61,139 bases of DNA, taken from contig CBIHNH010000001.1 of the NCBI GenBank assembly GCA_966211425.1, positions 1-61,139 on the forward strand, written 5' to 3'. The notes beneath the pieces are model-generated. The model was not told the origin of the DNA. It made no database searches and saw only the letters and a program-made list of their open reading frames with translations. Origin of the DNA: CBIHNH01 sp966211425. GTDB lineage: Bacteria; Patescibacteriota; Saccharimonadia; Saccharimonadales; Saccharimonadaceae. Made by a program: the position numbers and the translations under genes. Of the stretch, positions 22,917 through 32,013 are shown in pieces; within the stretch, counting starts at the first letter, position 1, and every line of letters starts with the position of its first letter.

Positions 22917-25382
22917 ATGAAAGTCAGCCTAAACACCATCAAACAGTACGCCGCCATCGGCCTACCCGTCGATGAGCTTGTCGCTAAGATTAACGGTCAG
23001 CTCGGTGGTGTTGAGCAGACCCTCGATCTCGGCGAGCGCTATAAAGACGCGGTGATCGCGGGTGTCACGAGATGCGAAAAACATCCAAACGCCGACAAGC
23101 TCTCGGTCTGTGAGATCGACGCCGGAACTGGCGAAAACATCCAAGTTGTTTGCGGTGCGCCGAACGTTCGCGAAGGAATCTTCGTTGTCTGGCTCCCGCC
23201 TAGCTCAACCGTACCCTCAACGTTCGACGACAAAGAGCCGTTCGTGCTCGAGCCGAAAGAGCTGCGAGGCGTCATGTCTAACGGCATGCTTGCCAGCGCC
23301 AGAGAGCTCGGTATCGGCGACAGCCACGATGGCATCTTAGAGATCGATCCGAACGAATGGAGGCCCAGCGACGTTGAGATCAAGCCGGGTGCTAGCTTTG
23401 CGGCAGCCTTCGGGTTTGATGACACGGTCATCGACATCGAAAACAAAATGTTTACCCACCGGCCGGATCTTTTCGGACAGCTCGGTGTGGCTCGCGAGAT
23501 TGCCGGCATCCAACACAACGTGTTTAGCTCACCTGACTGGTACAAGGTTTCTCCGGAATTTAACAGCGGTGATGGTCTGGAGCTGGCCGTAAAAAACGAT
23601 GCATTAGAGCTTGTGCCGAGGTTTATGGCTGTCGCGATCAAGAACGTTACCGTCAAACCAAGCCCGCTCTGGCTGCAGTGCGAACTGGTGCGTCTGGGCG
23701 CAAAACCGATCAACAATATCGTCGACGCGACGAACTATATCATGTTACTGACGGCTCAGCCGACGCATGCCTATGACTACGACAAACTGCGCGGCCACCA
23801 ACTCGGTGTTCGGATGGCCAAAATGGGCGAATCGATCACCCTGTTAAACCACAGGACGTATGAACTTGACCAGAGCGATATCGTCATCGTTGACGGCGAG
23901 GGCCCGGTTGGCCTGGCCGGCATCATGGGCGGCGGCGAGAGTGAAGTCGGTGATGAAACGACAAGCATCGTTCTAGAAGTCGCGACCTTCGATATGTATG
24001 CGGTGCGTAAGAGCAGTATGCGACACGGCGTGTTTACTGATGCGCTGACCCGTTTCAACAAAGGTCAGTCGCCACACCAGAACCCTTACGTGCTTGGACT
24101 TCTTATGTCAGTCATAGCGGATATCGCCAGTGGCGAAACGGCGAGTGAAATCTACGATGAACATTCTGCCATCAGTACACATGAGCCTATCGATATCACT
24201 CCGGCATTCATTAACGAACGTCTCGGTCTTGAGCTAGGCATTGACGACATCCGAACCCTACTTGAGAATGTTGAGTTCGCGGTCGAAGGCGATGAACCGC
24301 TTCGCATCACGGCGCCATTTTGGCGGACAGACATAGAGCGTCGCGAAGACATCATCGAAGAAGTTGGTCGCCTATATGGTTTCGATGCGCTGCCGCGTGT
24401 TTTACCTCGACGATCGATCAAACCAACTCCTACGAACAGTCGTCTTGAACTAAAACGGCAGATCCGCAGTATCCTCAGCGCCGCTGGCGCAAACGAGGTG
24501 CTTACGTATAGTTTCGTGCATGAAAACGTTATAAAAAAAGCTGGACAGGATAGTGCAGGCGCCTACCGGCTCGGCAATGCACTCAGTCCCGACCTCCAGT
24601 TTTATCGACTCAGTGTACTGCCGAGCTTGCTCGACAAAGTCCACGCTAACATCAAGGCTGGTCATGACGAATTTGCGCTGTTTGAGCTTGGTAAAGCTCA
24701 TCACTCCAGCCATGCCGATGATGACGGCCTCCCAACGGAAACGCACCTGCTCGATATGGTTTATACAAACAAGAGGCCACAAGCCGGAGCTGCCTATTAT
24801 CGTATTCGACGGTTGGTTGAGCGGCTGGCCGATGAACTTGGATTGGCTGTGGTTTTTGAAGCGCTTGATAGCGAGATTAACACGCCCGGTGCGGCTCCGT
24901 TTGTGCCTTCGCGTTCAGCTGTAGTAAAAACTCCTGGTGGCGCTGTGCTCGGTATCGTTGGCGAGCTAAAACCGTCTGTTCGTCGTTCGTTCAAGTTGCC
25001 CGAGTATACTGCGGCAGCGACGATCGCCGTCGATCATGTACACCAAAGTTTGACTGACGGTGGACGAAGCTATCAGCCGCTCTCGCGTTTCCCGAAAGTG
25101 ACTCAGGATATTTCACTCAAGGTTGGCTCTAACATTAACTACGCTGAACTTTACCAGGCTGTGTATGGTGAACTGGCTCGCAGTGTATCCCCGAAGACGC
25201 ACCAGTTCTCGTTGTCTCCGGTGTCTATCTATCAACCTGAGTTGACTAGCGATACCAAGACGGTGACGCTACGGCTCGAGATCGTGAGCTTTGAGCGAAC
25301 GCTGACCGACAAAGACGTCACTGGGCTTTTGGACGCTGTCGCCGCTACTACTGCTGAGTCTCTCGGCGCTGAACGGGTCTAG
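22917..25382 (+). CDS. pheT: Phenylalanyl-tRNA synthetase beta subunit
   Basis: At 821 residues this is the full bacterial length. The N-terminal tRNA-binding OB domain (about 40-150) contains KHPNADKLSVCEID and QVVCGAPNVREG. The B3/B4 editing domain follows (about 205-390, with INNIVDATNYIML and GLAGIMGGGESEV). The B5 domain, a catalytic-like core and the C-terminal FDX-ACB domain (about 725-821, with PLSRFPKVTQDISL) complete it. It forms the tetramer with PheS and edits Tyr-tRNA-Phe. Confidence 0.95.
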   Translation: MKVSLNTIKQYAAIGLPVDELVAKINGQLGGVEQTLDLGERYKDAVIAGVTRCEKHPNADKLSVCEIDAGTGENIQVVCGAPNVREGIFVVWLPPSSTVPSTFDDKEPFVLEPKELRGVMSNGMLASARELGIGDSHDGILEIDPNEWRPSDVEIKPGASFAAAFGFDDTVIDIENKMFTHRPDLFGQLGVAREIAGIQHNVFSSPDWYKVSPEFNSGDGLELAVKNDALELVPRFMAVAIKNVTVKPSPLWLQCELVRLGAKPINNIVDATNYIMLLTAQPTHAYDYDKLRGHQLGVRMAKMGESITLLNHRTYELDQSDIVIVDGEGPVGLAGIMGGGESEVGDETTSIVLEVATFDMYAVRKSSMRHGVFTDALTRFNKGQSPHQNPYVLGLLMSVIADIASGETASEIYDEHSAISTHEPIDITPAFINERLGLELGIDDIRTLLENVEFAVEGDEPLRITAPFWRTDIERREDIIEEVGRLYGFDALPRVLPRRSIKPTPTNSRLELKRQIRSILSAAGANEVLTYSFVHENVIKKAGQDSAGAYRLGNALSPDLQFYRLSVLPSLLDKVHANIKAGHDEFALFELGKAHHSSHADDDGLPTETHLLDMVYTNKRPQAGAAYYRIRRLVERLADELGLAVVFEALDSEINTPGAAPFVPSRSAVVKTPGGAVLGIVGELKPSVRRSFKLPEYTAAATIAVDHVHQSLTDGGRSYQPLSRFPKVTQDISLKVGSNINYAELYQAVYGELARSVSPKTHQFSLSPVSIYQPELTSDTKTVTLRLEIVSFERTLTDKDVTGLLDAVAATTAESLGAERV

Positions 25383-25385
25383 CGC

Positions 25386-25967
25386 GTGAAGCAACATATC
25401 ATCTACATCCCCGGTCTGGGTGATAAAAACGACGCGTTTCGTCAGTTTGCTCTCATGTTGTGGCGTCGTCCAAACATCGCCGTAACCCATGTGCCGATGC
25501 AGTGGCAGAACCATGACGAATCGTTTGAACAAAAGATGACACGCCTCGAGCAGACCATCGCTCGCTACCCGGACCGCCAGACGACACTCGTCGGTGAAAG
25601 TGCCGGTGGATCAGTCGCCATCACGGCACTTAAACGGTTTTCGGACCGAGTGGACTGGACAGTAACGATTTGCGGCATGAATCAAGGCGCAGCGAGCGTA
25701 AACCCGCGATATTTTAGTCAGAACCCAGCGTTTAAAGACTCGATGCTTGCGGTCGATGACACGCTGACAAAACTTACGCATGAGGATCGGGCAAGGATTT
25801 TCACTATTTATTCCAGCGGCGACCTGACGGTACGTCCGCACCACACAAAGCTGAAGGACGTAAGAGCGTTAGATATCAAGCTCCCGGGCCATTTGCTGTC
25901 TATTGCTGCGGTTCTGCTCGTGCGGTATCGTCTCGTAACTTCTGTCGCCAAAAACCTGAAAAACTAA
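25386..25967 (+). CDS. Small alpha/beta hydrolase
   Basis: This 193-residue protein has the alpha/beta-hydrolase order of motifs: strand-loop IYIPGLGDKNDAF, nucleophile elbow GESAGGS (Ser near residue 70), an acidic residue in IYSSGDLTVRPHH and the His in LPGHLLS. It has no signal peptide. The GTG start is three bases after the pheT stop, so it is the last gene of the pheST operon. Its substrate is unknown. The 3' end overlaps the convergent gene by four bases. Confidence 0.75.
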   Translation: MKQHIIYIPGLGDKNDAFRQFALMLWRRPNIAVTHVPMQWQNHDESFEQKMTRLEQTIARYPDRQTTLVGESAGGSVAITALKRFSDRVDWTVTICGMNQGAASVNPRYFSQNPAFKDSMLAVDDTLTKLTHEDRARIFTIYSSGDLTVRPHHTKLKDVRALDIKLPGHLLSIAAVLLVRYRLVTSVAKNLKN

Positions 25968-27112
25968 GCAGCTGACTTGAGCCTTCGCCGACGCACGGCG
26001 TCGTCATGGTTTAGTCGTTCAACCACGACGTGCGACTGCTCAAAAACCTCCTGAGACAGTGTCTTGCCCTCATTTACGAAATCTTGGGCAACTCTGTTTC
26101 GGCCGCGAACGTAAAAGAGCGTCTGCAGATCAGCGATAGTTAGGTGACCGCCCGGGAGGGGTGTGACGCGAACGAGCGGGTTGTCGTAGTAGCGCCGCTC
26201 CCACCATGATTGGTTGGACGCAAAATCATTCTCAAAGGTACCGATGTGTTTGAGGGTTGTGCGCGGCGTGTGTTGCGACATTGCACCGGTTTCACCGCTA
26301 AAAATCGCACCACCGATCACAATTTGGTTCCGTACGCAGTCCGAGCGGATATCCAGTGTATGTGGATAGTATTTGAGACGAGCAAGCGTGAGGCTGCCGA
26401 CAAGTCGGTATATCTCCAGAGGTTCTCTGATGATTTGCTCGCCGAGAAGAGCGAGCTCTTTGACTGACCCAAGTTTTTCGGGGAGACAGGGGGCGATTTG
26501 ATCGGAAAAGATTATATCCTGAGCAAAGTCTTCCGCGAGCGCGTCGACACCTTCCCCCACCATACCGCCGCGCGATTCGCCGACATAAAACCGCTTCACG
26601 CTATCGAGATCATGGCCGTCTCGCCTCAACTCCTCCGTCATATGGTAGGAAAAGTTTAGTACCGCTGCGGCAGAATTGGCTAGCGTGATAGGTGATCTTC
26701 GGGGTGTTTCCTCTTGCGTTATGTAGCTTCCCTCGGCGCCGACGAACAGCACATAGTTACCATCGCGCATCAAGTTTCTTACTATGTGTTCGTTATGCCC
26801 ACGTAGGCTCGTCGTCCACGCGGAAGTTCCGATGACAGGGACGTTGCACCCTGATGTTTCGGGCGTACCAACCAGCGTGTCGTAGGTGTAGCCCTGGGCT
26901 GTGCGGATACCGATCCGGCGCAGTATTCCTACGCCGGGGATGGCCATCGGGTCGGCGTATTCGTCCCACAGGACGATTTCGCTATCGGTTCGCAGTTGCT
27001 CTATGTGTTCCGGCGTAAAGTACTCTTTCGCATCGTCTTTCAGCCTCGGGTTTTGGTACGATTCGAGTGTACGCTTGATCGTCGAGTCACGAAATGGTGA
27101 GGTGAGGTCCAT
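25964..27112 (-). CDS. Alpha/beta-hydrolase-fold protein of unknown substrate
   Basis: This protein of about 382 residues has a nucleophile elbow RFYVGESRGGMVGEG, a preceding strand YVLFVGAEGSY and a late TPLPGGHLTI segment that could supply the catalytic His. The N-terminal 90 residues (FRDSTIKRTLESYQNP onward) are helical and lack a signal peptide. It resembles large serine hydrolases of actinobacterial type, but I cannot assign a family. A TATCAT -10 box lies about 35 bases before the ATG at 27112, making the longer GTG start at 27169 unlikely. Confidence 0.65.
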   Translation of the reverse strand: MDLTSPFRDSTIKRTLESYQNPRLKDDAKEYFTPEHIEQLRTDSEIVLWDEYADPMAIPGVGILRRIGIRTAQGYTYDTLVGTPETSGCNVPVIGTSAWTTSLRGHNEHIVRNLMRDGNYVLFVGAEGSYITQEETPRRSPITLANSAAAVLNFSYHMTEELRRDGHDLDSVKRFYVGESRGGMVGEGVDALAEDFAQDIIFSDQIAPCLPEKLGSVKELALLGEQIIREPLEIYRLVGSLTLARLKYYPHTLDIRSDCVRNQIVIGGAIFSGETGAMSQHTPRTTLKHIGTFENDFASNQSWWERRYYDNPLVRVTPLPGGHLTIADLQTLFYVRGRNRVAQDFVNEGKTLSQEVFEQSHVVVERLNHDDAVRRRRLKSAA

Positions 27113-27213
27113 GATGCTTTTTGGTTTTTTACTCCCGTTCTGTTCGTATGATAGACCTCGCGTAAGCACTTTGCAATACGAAAACGGCGCCGGTTTTCCT
27201 AACAGGGGTAGTG

Positions 27214-27219
27214 TATACT
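27214..27219 (+). promoter_or_regulatory. -10 box TATACT, near-leaderless type
   Basis: TATACT ends ten bases before the Nudix gene ATG at 27230, with no Shine-Dalgarno sequence. Confidence 0.55.
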
Positions 27220-27229
27220 GGACGACAAG

Positions 27230-27748
27230 ATGAAACTATTGTCACGAGCATTTCATGCGGCCCGTTATTTTGCGGTAGGGCTTCGCGGTCCACGTAAAAG
27301 CGCTCGCGTCCTTATCGTAGAGAACGGAAAACTGCTTGTGTTTCTTCGCAAGCGCTTCAGCAGAGTAACGGGTGAATGGATCGAGTATTATAGTATCCCT
27401 GGCGGCGGCATCGACAAAGGCGAGCAGGCTGAACATGCGGCTATTCGTGAACTACGTGAAGAAATGGGCGTTGGTATTGCGCTCGATGGACTGGTTGCGC
27501 ACCGAATAGGTAAGAGCTTCGAACATTTTGTTTACCATGGGCATATCGACTCTGGCAGGCCGAGGTTAATGGCTGACTCTGAGGAGGCGTCCTATATGAG
27601 CGAAAAAAATCAGTACATCGTAATGTGGGTAGATGTTGCGAGTCTAACGGTAGAAAATCTGCGTTACTATAGTGACTACCTTAAGTTGATCCAGCGCCTA
27701 AGCGCAGGCGAAGTCCCGCAGGAAGTTCTGCGGATCGACGTTAGATAA
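27230..27748 (+). CDS. Nudix hydrolase
   Basis: The Nudix box is complete in this 172-residue protein: GGGIDKGEQAEHAAIRELRE followed by EMG, near residues 62-84, matching Gx5Ex7REUxEExGU. It hydrolyses a nucleoside diphosphate linked to another group, using Mg2+. Preceding strands (SARVLIVENGKLLVFLRKR and EYYSIPGG) fit the fold. The exact substrate cannot be read. It has its own short-leader promoter. Confidence 0.88.
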   Translation: MKLLSRAFHAARYFAVGLRGPRKSARVLIVENGKLLVFLRKRFSRVTGEWIEYYSIPGGGIDKGEQAEHAAIRELREEMGVGIALDGLVAHRIGKSFEHFVYHGHIDSGRPRLMADSEEASYMSEKNQYIVMWVDVASLTVENLRYYSDYLKLIQRLSAGEVPQEVLRIDVR

Positions 27749-27752
27749 CATG

Positions 27753-27758
27753 TATACT
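27753..27758 (+). promoter_or_regulatory. -10 box TATACT for the FKBP gene
   Basis: TATACT is followed by a leader of about 30 bases with AGGAGG (27782-27787) and a GTG start at 27794. Confidence 0.55.
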
Positions 27759-27793
27759 AGAAAGAGTTTTTTAGAAAATTTAGGAGGATAGTA

Positions 27794-28339
27794 GTGGCAA
27801 CAAAAACAAGCCAACGAGTTGGTATTTGGATTATTGCGATCGTAATGACAGTGGGTACGCTCGGCGCATTTTTCTTGCCCGTACTCGTAAACGATAGCCA
27901 GAATCAAGAAAGTCTGGAAACCCAAAAACAGTTAGATGAACTGCGCAAGCAAGCCGCACAAACCTCCGAGCCGCTTGATGGCTACAGTGCGGAACCGTTT
28001 GATGCAGCTAGCGTTACAGAGCTCAAGGTGGAGACTCTGAAAGAGGGAAATGGCGAAGTCGCGGCAACACCAACCTCAACAGTAACGGCTAACTACTTCG
28101 GCTGGACAAGCGATGGTGAAATCTTTGACAGTTCAAAAAAGAGTGGTACTGCAACGCCGATTCCATTCGGCCTTGACCAAGTTATTGCAGGTTGGACCGA
28201 AGGGCTGACGGGTGCGAAAGCAGGTGGTGTCTACAAACTTACTATCCCAGCCGATAAGGCCTATGGTGATGTCGACGATGGCAGCGGTCGACCGACTGGC
28301 CCGCTTGCGTTTATCGTCGAAGTTCAAAAGGTCGAATAA
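27794..28339 (+). CDS. Membrane-anchored FKBP-type peptidyl-prolyl isomerase
   Basis: This 181-residue protein has an N-terminal membrane helix (about 10-33), a short coiled linker and a C-terminal FKBP domain (about 75-181). The domain carries VTANYFGWTSDGEIFDSS, PIPFGLDQVIAGWTEGLTG and KLTIPADKAYG. It catalyses proline cis-trans isomerisation during folding of exported proteins. GTG is supported as start by AGGAGG seven bases upstream. The insertion before the FKBP core (DGYSAEPFDAASVTEL) is linker-like. Confidence 0.88.
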   Translation: MATKTSQRVGIWIIAIVMTVGTLGAFFLPVLVNDSQNQESLETQKQLDELRKQAAQTSEPLDGYSAEPFDAASVTELKVETLKEGNGEVAATPTSTVTANYFGWTSDGEIFDSSKKSGTATPIPFGLDQVIAGWTEGLTGAKAGGVYKLTIPADKAYGDVDDGSGRPTGPLAFIVEVQKVE

Positions 28340-28356
28340 AGCGACGAAAAAACAAC

Positions 28357-28394
28357 ATATAGCGTCTTGAATAAAACCATAGGCGCTATATAAT
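28357..28394 (+). promoter_or_regulatory. Promoter TTGAAT-16-TATAAT framed by an inverted repeat
   Basis: TTGAAT (28367-28372) and TATAAT (28389-28394) form a promoter for the glutaredoxin-thioredoxin reductase pair. ATATAGCG (28357-28364) and CGCTATAT (28384-28391) are perfect inverted half-sites that flank the -35 and overlap the -10, suggesting an operator. Confidence 0.5.
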
Positions 28395-28433
28395 GTGTTT
28401 ATAAGGTAAAATCAACGAAAAAGGGATAAGGTT

Positions 28434-28685
28434 ATGGCAAAAAAGATCACGATCTATACGCGCACCACCTGCAGCTACTGCACACAGGTGAAAAAACTAC
28501 TCGATATGAAGGGTAAGTCTTATGATGTTATCAACATCGATGATGATCGTGATGCCGAGGCTGCTATCATCGCTAAGAGTGGCGCCCGTACTGTACCGGT
28601 TGTGACCGTAACTGATGAGTCAGGTGACGAACAGGTTGCGAGTATCGGTTGGAATCCGGGAGCATTACTCTCGGCGGTAGCGTAA
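28434..28685 (+). CDS. Glutaredoxin-like thiol-disulphide oxidoreductase
   Basis: This 83-residue thioredoxin-fold protein has a CSYC active site (C13 and C16), cis-proline motif ARTVPVV near residue 56 and the closing helix after GWNPGALLSA. The dithiol centre suggests reduction by the adjacent thioredoxin reductase rather than by glutathione, as in NrdH-like redoxins (inference). The next gene starts five bases after its stop. AAGGGATAAGG provides the ribosome site. Confidence 0.85.
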   Translation: MAKKITIYTRTTCSYCTQVKKLLDMKGKSYDVINIDDDRDAEAAIIAKSGARTVPVVTVTDESGDEQVASIGWNPGALLSAVA

Positions 28686-28689
28686 TTGT

Positions 28690-29631
28690 ATGGAACCCGA
28701 TACGAAACTTCATGATGTTGTTATGGTTGGTGCCGGACCGAGTGCGCTGGCCGCGGCCGTCTACACGACCCGAGAAGATGTTGATACCGTACTGCTGGAA
28801 AAAGGCGTCATTGGTGGCCTCGCTGCAATAACCGACTGGGTTGATAACTACCCAGGATTTACCGATGGTATCGAGGGCATGAAGCTCGCCGATCAGCTGC
28901 AGGGCCAGGCTGAGCGTTTCGGTGCTGATATCCGTTTCGGTGACGTCACGGGCATCATCGATAACGGTGACCATAAAATCGTTACGACGACCGATGGAGA
29001 GCTTAAGGCAAAGGCGGTGTTAATTGCTACTGGTAGTGACTACAAAAAGCTCGGCATACCCGGTGAAAAAGAGTTTTACGCCAAAGGTGTACACTACTGC
29101 GCAACGTGTGATGGCGCATTTTATCGTGACAAGAAGCTTGTCGTAGTCGGCGGCGGAAACTCCGCGGTGCAAGAAGCTATTTTCCTGACCCGTTTCACAA
29201 GCCATATCGACCTGCTTGTCCGCTCGACCATCAAGGCAAGCGAAATACTTCAGCGTGACCTACAAAAGTACGTTGACGAAGGTAAGATCACTGTTCACCT
29301 AGACACATCCACCGATGAAATAATTGCCAGTGACGGAGAGAATGTCGATACGGTCATAGGTACTCAGAACGGCGAGAAGGTCAAGTTCGAAACCGACGGT
29401 GTATTTATCTTTGTTGGACTTTTGCCGAATACCGGTTTCTTGAAAGATACAAAAGTCGCCCTGGACGAGGTTGGCCTCATAAAAACCGATAGCGATCTCC
29501 AGACAACGGTTCGGGGCATCTTTGCAAGCGGTGATGTCCGTAGCGGTGCTACGATGCAGATTGCGAGTGCTGTCGGCGAGGGTGCCACGGTCGCACTCAA
29601 GATGCGCGAATATCTCGAGGGAAAGCTCTAA
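28690..29631 (+). CDS. trxB: Thioredoxin reductase
   Basis: This 313-residue flavoprotein has the FAD dinucleotide motif GAGPSALAAA (14-23), redox-active CATC (C137 and C140) in HYCATCDGAFY, and the NADPH motif GGGNSAVQEA (near 155). The C-terminal FAD contact is FASGDVRSG. The Ser in GAGPSA replaces the more common Ala. It transfers electrons from NADPH to the glutaredoxin-like protein encoded upstream and perhaps to ribonucleotide reductase. It overlaps the convergent GDPD gene by four bases. Confidence 0.93.
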   Translation: MEPDTKLHDVVMVGAGPSALAAAVYTTREDVDTVLLEKGVIGGLAAITDWVDNYPGFTDGIEGMKLADQLQGQAERFGADIRFGDVTGIIDNGDHKIVTTTDGELKAKAVLIATGSDYKKLGIPGEKEFYAKGVHYCATCDGAFYRDKKLVVVGGGNSAVQEAIFLTRFTSHIDLLVRSTIKASEILQRDLQKYVDEGKITVHLDTSTDEIIASDGENVDTVIGTQNGEKVKFETDGVFIFVGLLPNTGFLKDTKVALDEVGLIKTDSDLQTTVRGIFASGDVRSGATMQIASAVGEGATVALKMREYLEGKL

Positions 29632-30329
29632 GCTCTTTTTTCCAGTTGCTCACGTAGGCGAGCCGGGTAGTCGGTAACAACGGCATCGATGTCGCGCTCC
29701 GCAAGTTTCTCCGCGGCCGAAGCACGGTTAACGGTGTAGGCGTACGTGAAGAGATCGAGGCGCCTTGCTATCTCTAGTGCGATCGTACTGATGTACAGCC
29801 GATGAAAGCCGACCGCCGAAAGGTTCAATAAGCGGTTCCAGCCAAGAAATCCGAGCGGGTTACGGTAGTGTAGCATCGCAAGTGCTGCGTGTGGCGCGCG
29901 CTGTCTTATCGCACGGAGAGCCAGAGGCTTGAAAGAGCTAAAAAGGATGCTATCCCAGTCGGCTGGTTTTGGGGCGTGTTTTCTGATCACTTCTAGTGTT
30001 GGCTCGACAGCCCGTACCTCTTTTATTTCGATGTTGAGATAGATAGCACCAAAACATTCCTGGAGCGCTTTGTCGAGCGTTGTGATCGGATAATCACTGG
30101 CGATGGTTTGTTCTTCGAGCTCGGCTAGCGTATAGCGGCGCAGGAAAGCTAGCTCGCGTTTACGTGTCCCGAAGAGATGAGCATTATGATATAGGATCGG
30201 GATACGGTCCTGGGTTAAGCGAACATCAAACTCAACCATATCGGCGTCAGCTTCTATGGCAGCCCGAAGGCTCGGTATAGTATTTTCCGGCTTCGTACCC
30301 TGTGAGCCGCGGTGACCGATAATCAGCAT
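29628..30329 (-). CDS. Glycerophosphodiester phosphodiesterase
   Basis: This 233-residue TIM-barrel enzyme has the GDPD signature GHRGSQGTKPENT at the N-terminus (catalytic His6 and acidic Glu), VEFDVRLTQD with metal-binding Glu and Asp, and YHNAHL with the second His. The strand motif LNIEIKEV follows. It releases glycerol-3-phosphate from glycerophosphodiesters, useful for lipid scavenging from a host. There is no signal peptide, so it acts in the cytoplasm. A TAAAAT box lies 13 bases before the ATG. Confidence 0.9.
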   Translation of the reverse strand: MLIIGHRGSQGTKPENTIPSLRAAIEADADMVEFDVRLTQDRIPILYHNAHLFGTRKRELAFLRRYTLAELEEQTIASDYPITTLDKALQECFGAIYLNIEIKEVRAVEPTLEVIRKHAPKPADWDSILFSSFKPLALRAIRQRAPHAALAMLHYRNPLGFLGWNRLLNLSAVGFHRLYISTIALEIARRLDLFTYAYTVNRASAAEKLAERDIDAVVTDYPARLREQLEKRA

Positions 30330-30360
30330 AATCTTACGGCCTATTTTAACCTATGAGGGG

Positions 30361-31347
30361 CTATTTCACGTGCTGCGAAAAAAACTTTTCGAGTTGCTTG
30401 ATGATAGTCTTGTTTGTGGTTTCGAGGGCAATCTCGCGTGTACCGAGGAGAACGCCGGCATGTACGAAGTTGTGGGAGCCGGTGAGGGCAACTTTTTTAC
30501 CGCCAGGTAGCGTAAATATAATGAATTTCGAGTGCAGATAGGGTCGCCGATGGTACGCGGTGTGCTGTTTGCTCGTGAGCATGCCGAGTCGGATGACGAA
30601 GCGATTAAGGAAGCCGGCGTTCGTCCAGTGGTTAAAGTACAGATCACTATCGGTCTTTTTTAGAAGTCGGCTCAGTTTGCCGGTTGGACAATACTGAGAT
30701 ACGAGTGTGACATGTGTGGCTCTCTCTGCCCAGTAGCAGGCGCGTCGGTAGATGATCGAGTCGCCGATCATGCCGCCGTCGAGCAACACCATATTGTCCT
30801 CATCACCGAATTGGTGTGAGCGATAAGCGTGGTTGGATCGATCTGCTTTTATGATCCGCTTTTGTTCTTCGATGAGACGTGATGCGAGCTCTTCATTTTT
30901 GGTGACGAACATATAGTCTGTGTTCTCGACGCTTCTTTGATCGAGGCCGACACCACCAAAACTATAGACCGTGTCGTCGACAATGCACCATTTTATGTGG
31001 GTTCGTCCTGAAAACGCCACCATACTCAGCCGGCCGAGCCAGTTAAACTGAGCACCAGCTTTTCTGAGCTTCTTTCGGGTCTCCATGGCGTCACGTACTC
31101 GCTGGCTGCGATACGTTGTTGGAATGTATGATCCCTGGAAATCGGTGTATGTAAAACTGTCGCCCGCAACGTCGACTTCAACACCGCGCTTCGCCGCGTC
31201 GCATAGCGCGTCGATCAGTTCATCGGTGGAGTCATCTTCGATTAGTATCAATGTCATAACCGAGACGCGTTTTTTTGCTTTTCGGATTTGGTTTGTCGCG
31301 TCTTGGAGGTAGTCTCGTGGCAATATTAGTTTAAATGTTGGCTGCAT
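30361..31347 (-). CDS. Phospholipase D-family protein (cardiolipin-synthase-like)
   Basis: This 328-residue protein has two HKD half-sites: HIKWCIVDDTVYSFGGVG in the first half, and HSKFIIFTLPGGKKVALTGSHNF in the second. This is the catalytic pair of the PLD superfamily. It lacks the N-terminal membrane helices of most cardiolipin synthases, so it may transfer or hydrolyse phosphodiesters of scavenged phospholipids; a nuclease role cannot be excluded. ATG 31347 was chosen because a TATAAT box ends ten bases upstream. ATG 31359 overlaps that box. Confidence 0.82.
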   Translation of the reverse strand: MQPTFKLILPRDYLQDATNQIRKAKKRVSVMTLILIEDDSTDELIDALCDAAKRGVEVDVAGDSFTYTDFQGSYIPTTYRSQRVRDAMETRKKLRKAGAQFNWLGRLSMVAFSGRTHIKWCIVDDTVYSFGGVGLDQRSVENTDYMFVTKNEELASRLIEEQKRIIKADRSNHAYRSHQFGDEDNMVLLDGGMIGDSIIYRRACYWAERATHVTLVSQYCPTGKLSRLLKKTDSDLYFNHWTNAGFLNRFVIRLGMLTSKQHTAYHRRPYLHSKFIIFTLPGGKKVALTGSHNFVHAGVLLGTREIALETTNKTIIKQLEKFFSQHVK

Positions 31348-31357
31348 AGCAGAGCTC

Positions 31358-31363
31358 ATTATA
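31358..31363 (-). promoter_or_regulatory. -10 box TATAAT (minus strand), near-leaderless type
   Basis: TATAAT on the minus strand ends ten bases before the ATG at 31347. Confidence 0.55.
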
Positions 31364-31425
31364 TCCCGAGAACCGTAAAACTGATAAACTAGAGGCCAGA
31401 ATACCACAAAGGCGAAGGAGTAAAT

Positions 31426-31956
31426 ATGCCTGATTTTAATAAAGTTCTGACTCCAGGCTCTGTCGAAAAGGGCCTCGTCAACACCGTTATCGAAATACCG
31501 AAATGGTCAACCCTAAAAATCGAATGGAACCGTGATATCGCAGCCTTTCAGCTCGATCGCGTCGAGCCAAGTATTTTTGCGAAGCCGGTCAACTACGGTT
31601 TTATCCCTCAGACACTCGACGAAGATGGAGATGAGCTGGATACGCTTGTACTCACGAACGATCCGATTCCAACCGGTGTTTTCCTCGAAGCGCACGTGGT
31701 CGGCGTACTGAAGTTTGAGGATGATGGTGAGGTTGATGACAAAATCGTGTGTGTTCCGGCTGACGATAGGAATACTGATGGTGCAATCATGACGCTCGAC
31801 GATCTGCACGATCGCTGGCGTCAAAAGATTGAGCATCACTTTACCCACTACAAAGATCTCAAAAAGCCTGGTTCGACAAAGGTGCTCGGATGGGGCGATA
31901 AAGAAGAGGCCAAGCGCATTATAGGGGAGTGTATCGACCGCTACCAGCAGCGATAA
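31426..31956 (+). CDS. ppa: Inorganic pyrophosphatase (family I)
   Basis: This 176-residue enzyme hydrolyses PPi and drives biosynthetic reactions. Family I motifs are present: EIPKWSTLKIEWN (substrate-binding Glu and Lys), VNYGFIPQTLDEDGDELDTLVL with the clustered metal-binding aspartates, and a later VPADDR and KKPGSTKVLGW. The usual DGDPLD is here DGDELD. AAGGAG lies five bases before the ATG. It is followed by a shared terminator. Confidence 0.93.
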   Translation: MPDFNKVLTPGSVEKGLVNTVIEIPKWSTLKIEWNRDIAAFQLDRVEPSIFAKPVNYGFIPQTLDEDGDELDTLVLTNDPIPTGVFLEAHVVGVLKFEDDGEVDDKIVCVPADDRNTDGAIMTLDDLHDRWRQKIEHHFTHYKDLKKPGSTKVLGWGDKEEAKRIIGECIDRYQQR

Positions 31957-31972
31957 ATTAGATCGTGTATAA

Positions 31973-32013
31973 AATCGTAAAACCGCGCCTGTTCAGGACG
32001 CGGTTTTACGATT
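31973..32013. terminator. Bidirectional terminator containing the rel stop codon
   Basis: AATCGTAAAACCGCG (31973-31987) and CGCGGTTTTACGATT (31999-32013) form a perfect 15-bp stem. It follows ppa on the plus strand. The stop codon of the convergent rel gene (32006-32008) lies inside the stem. Confidence 0.85.

Noticed and set aside
23039..23716. 225-residue minus-strand frame inside pheT
   Set aside because: It lies wholly within pheT, which has clear family domains; low-complexity Ser/Pro composition suggests an antisense shadow.
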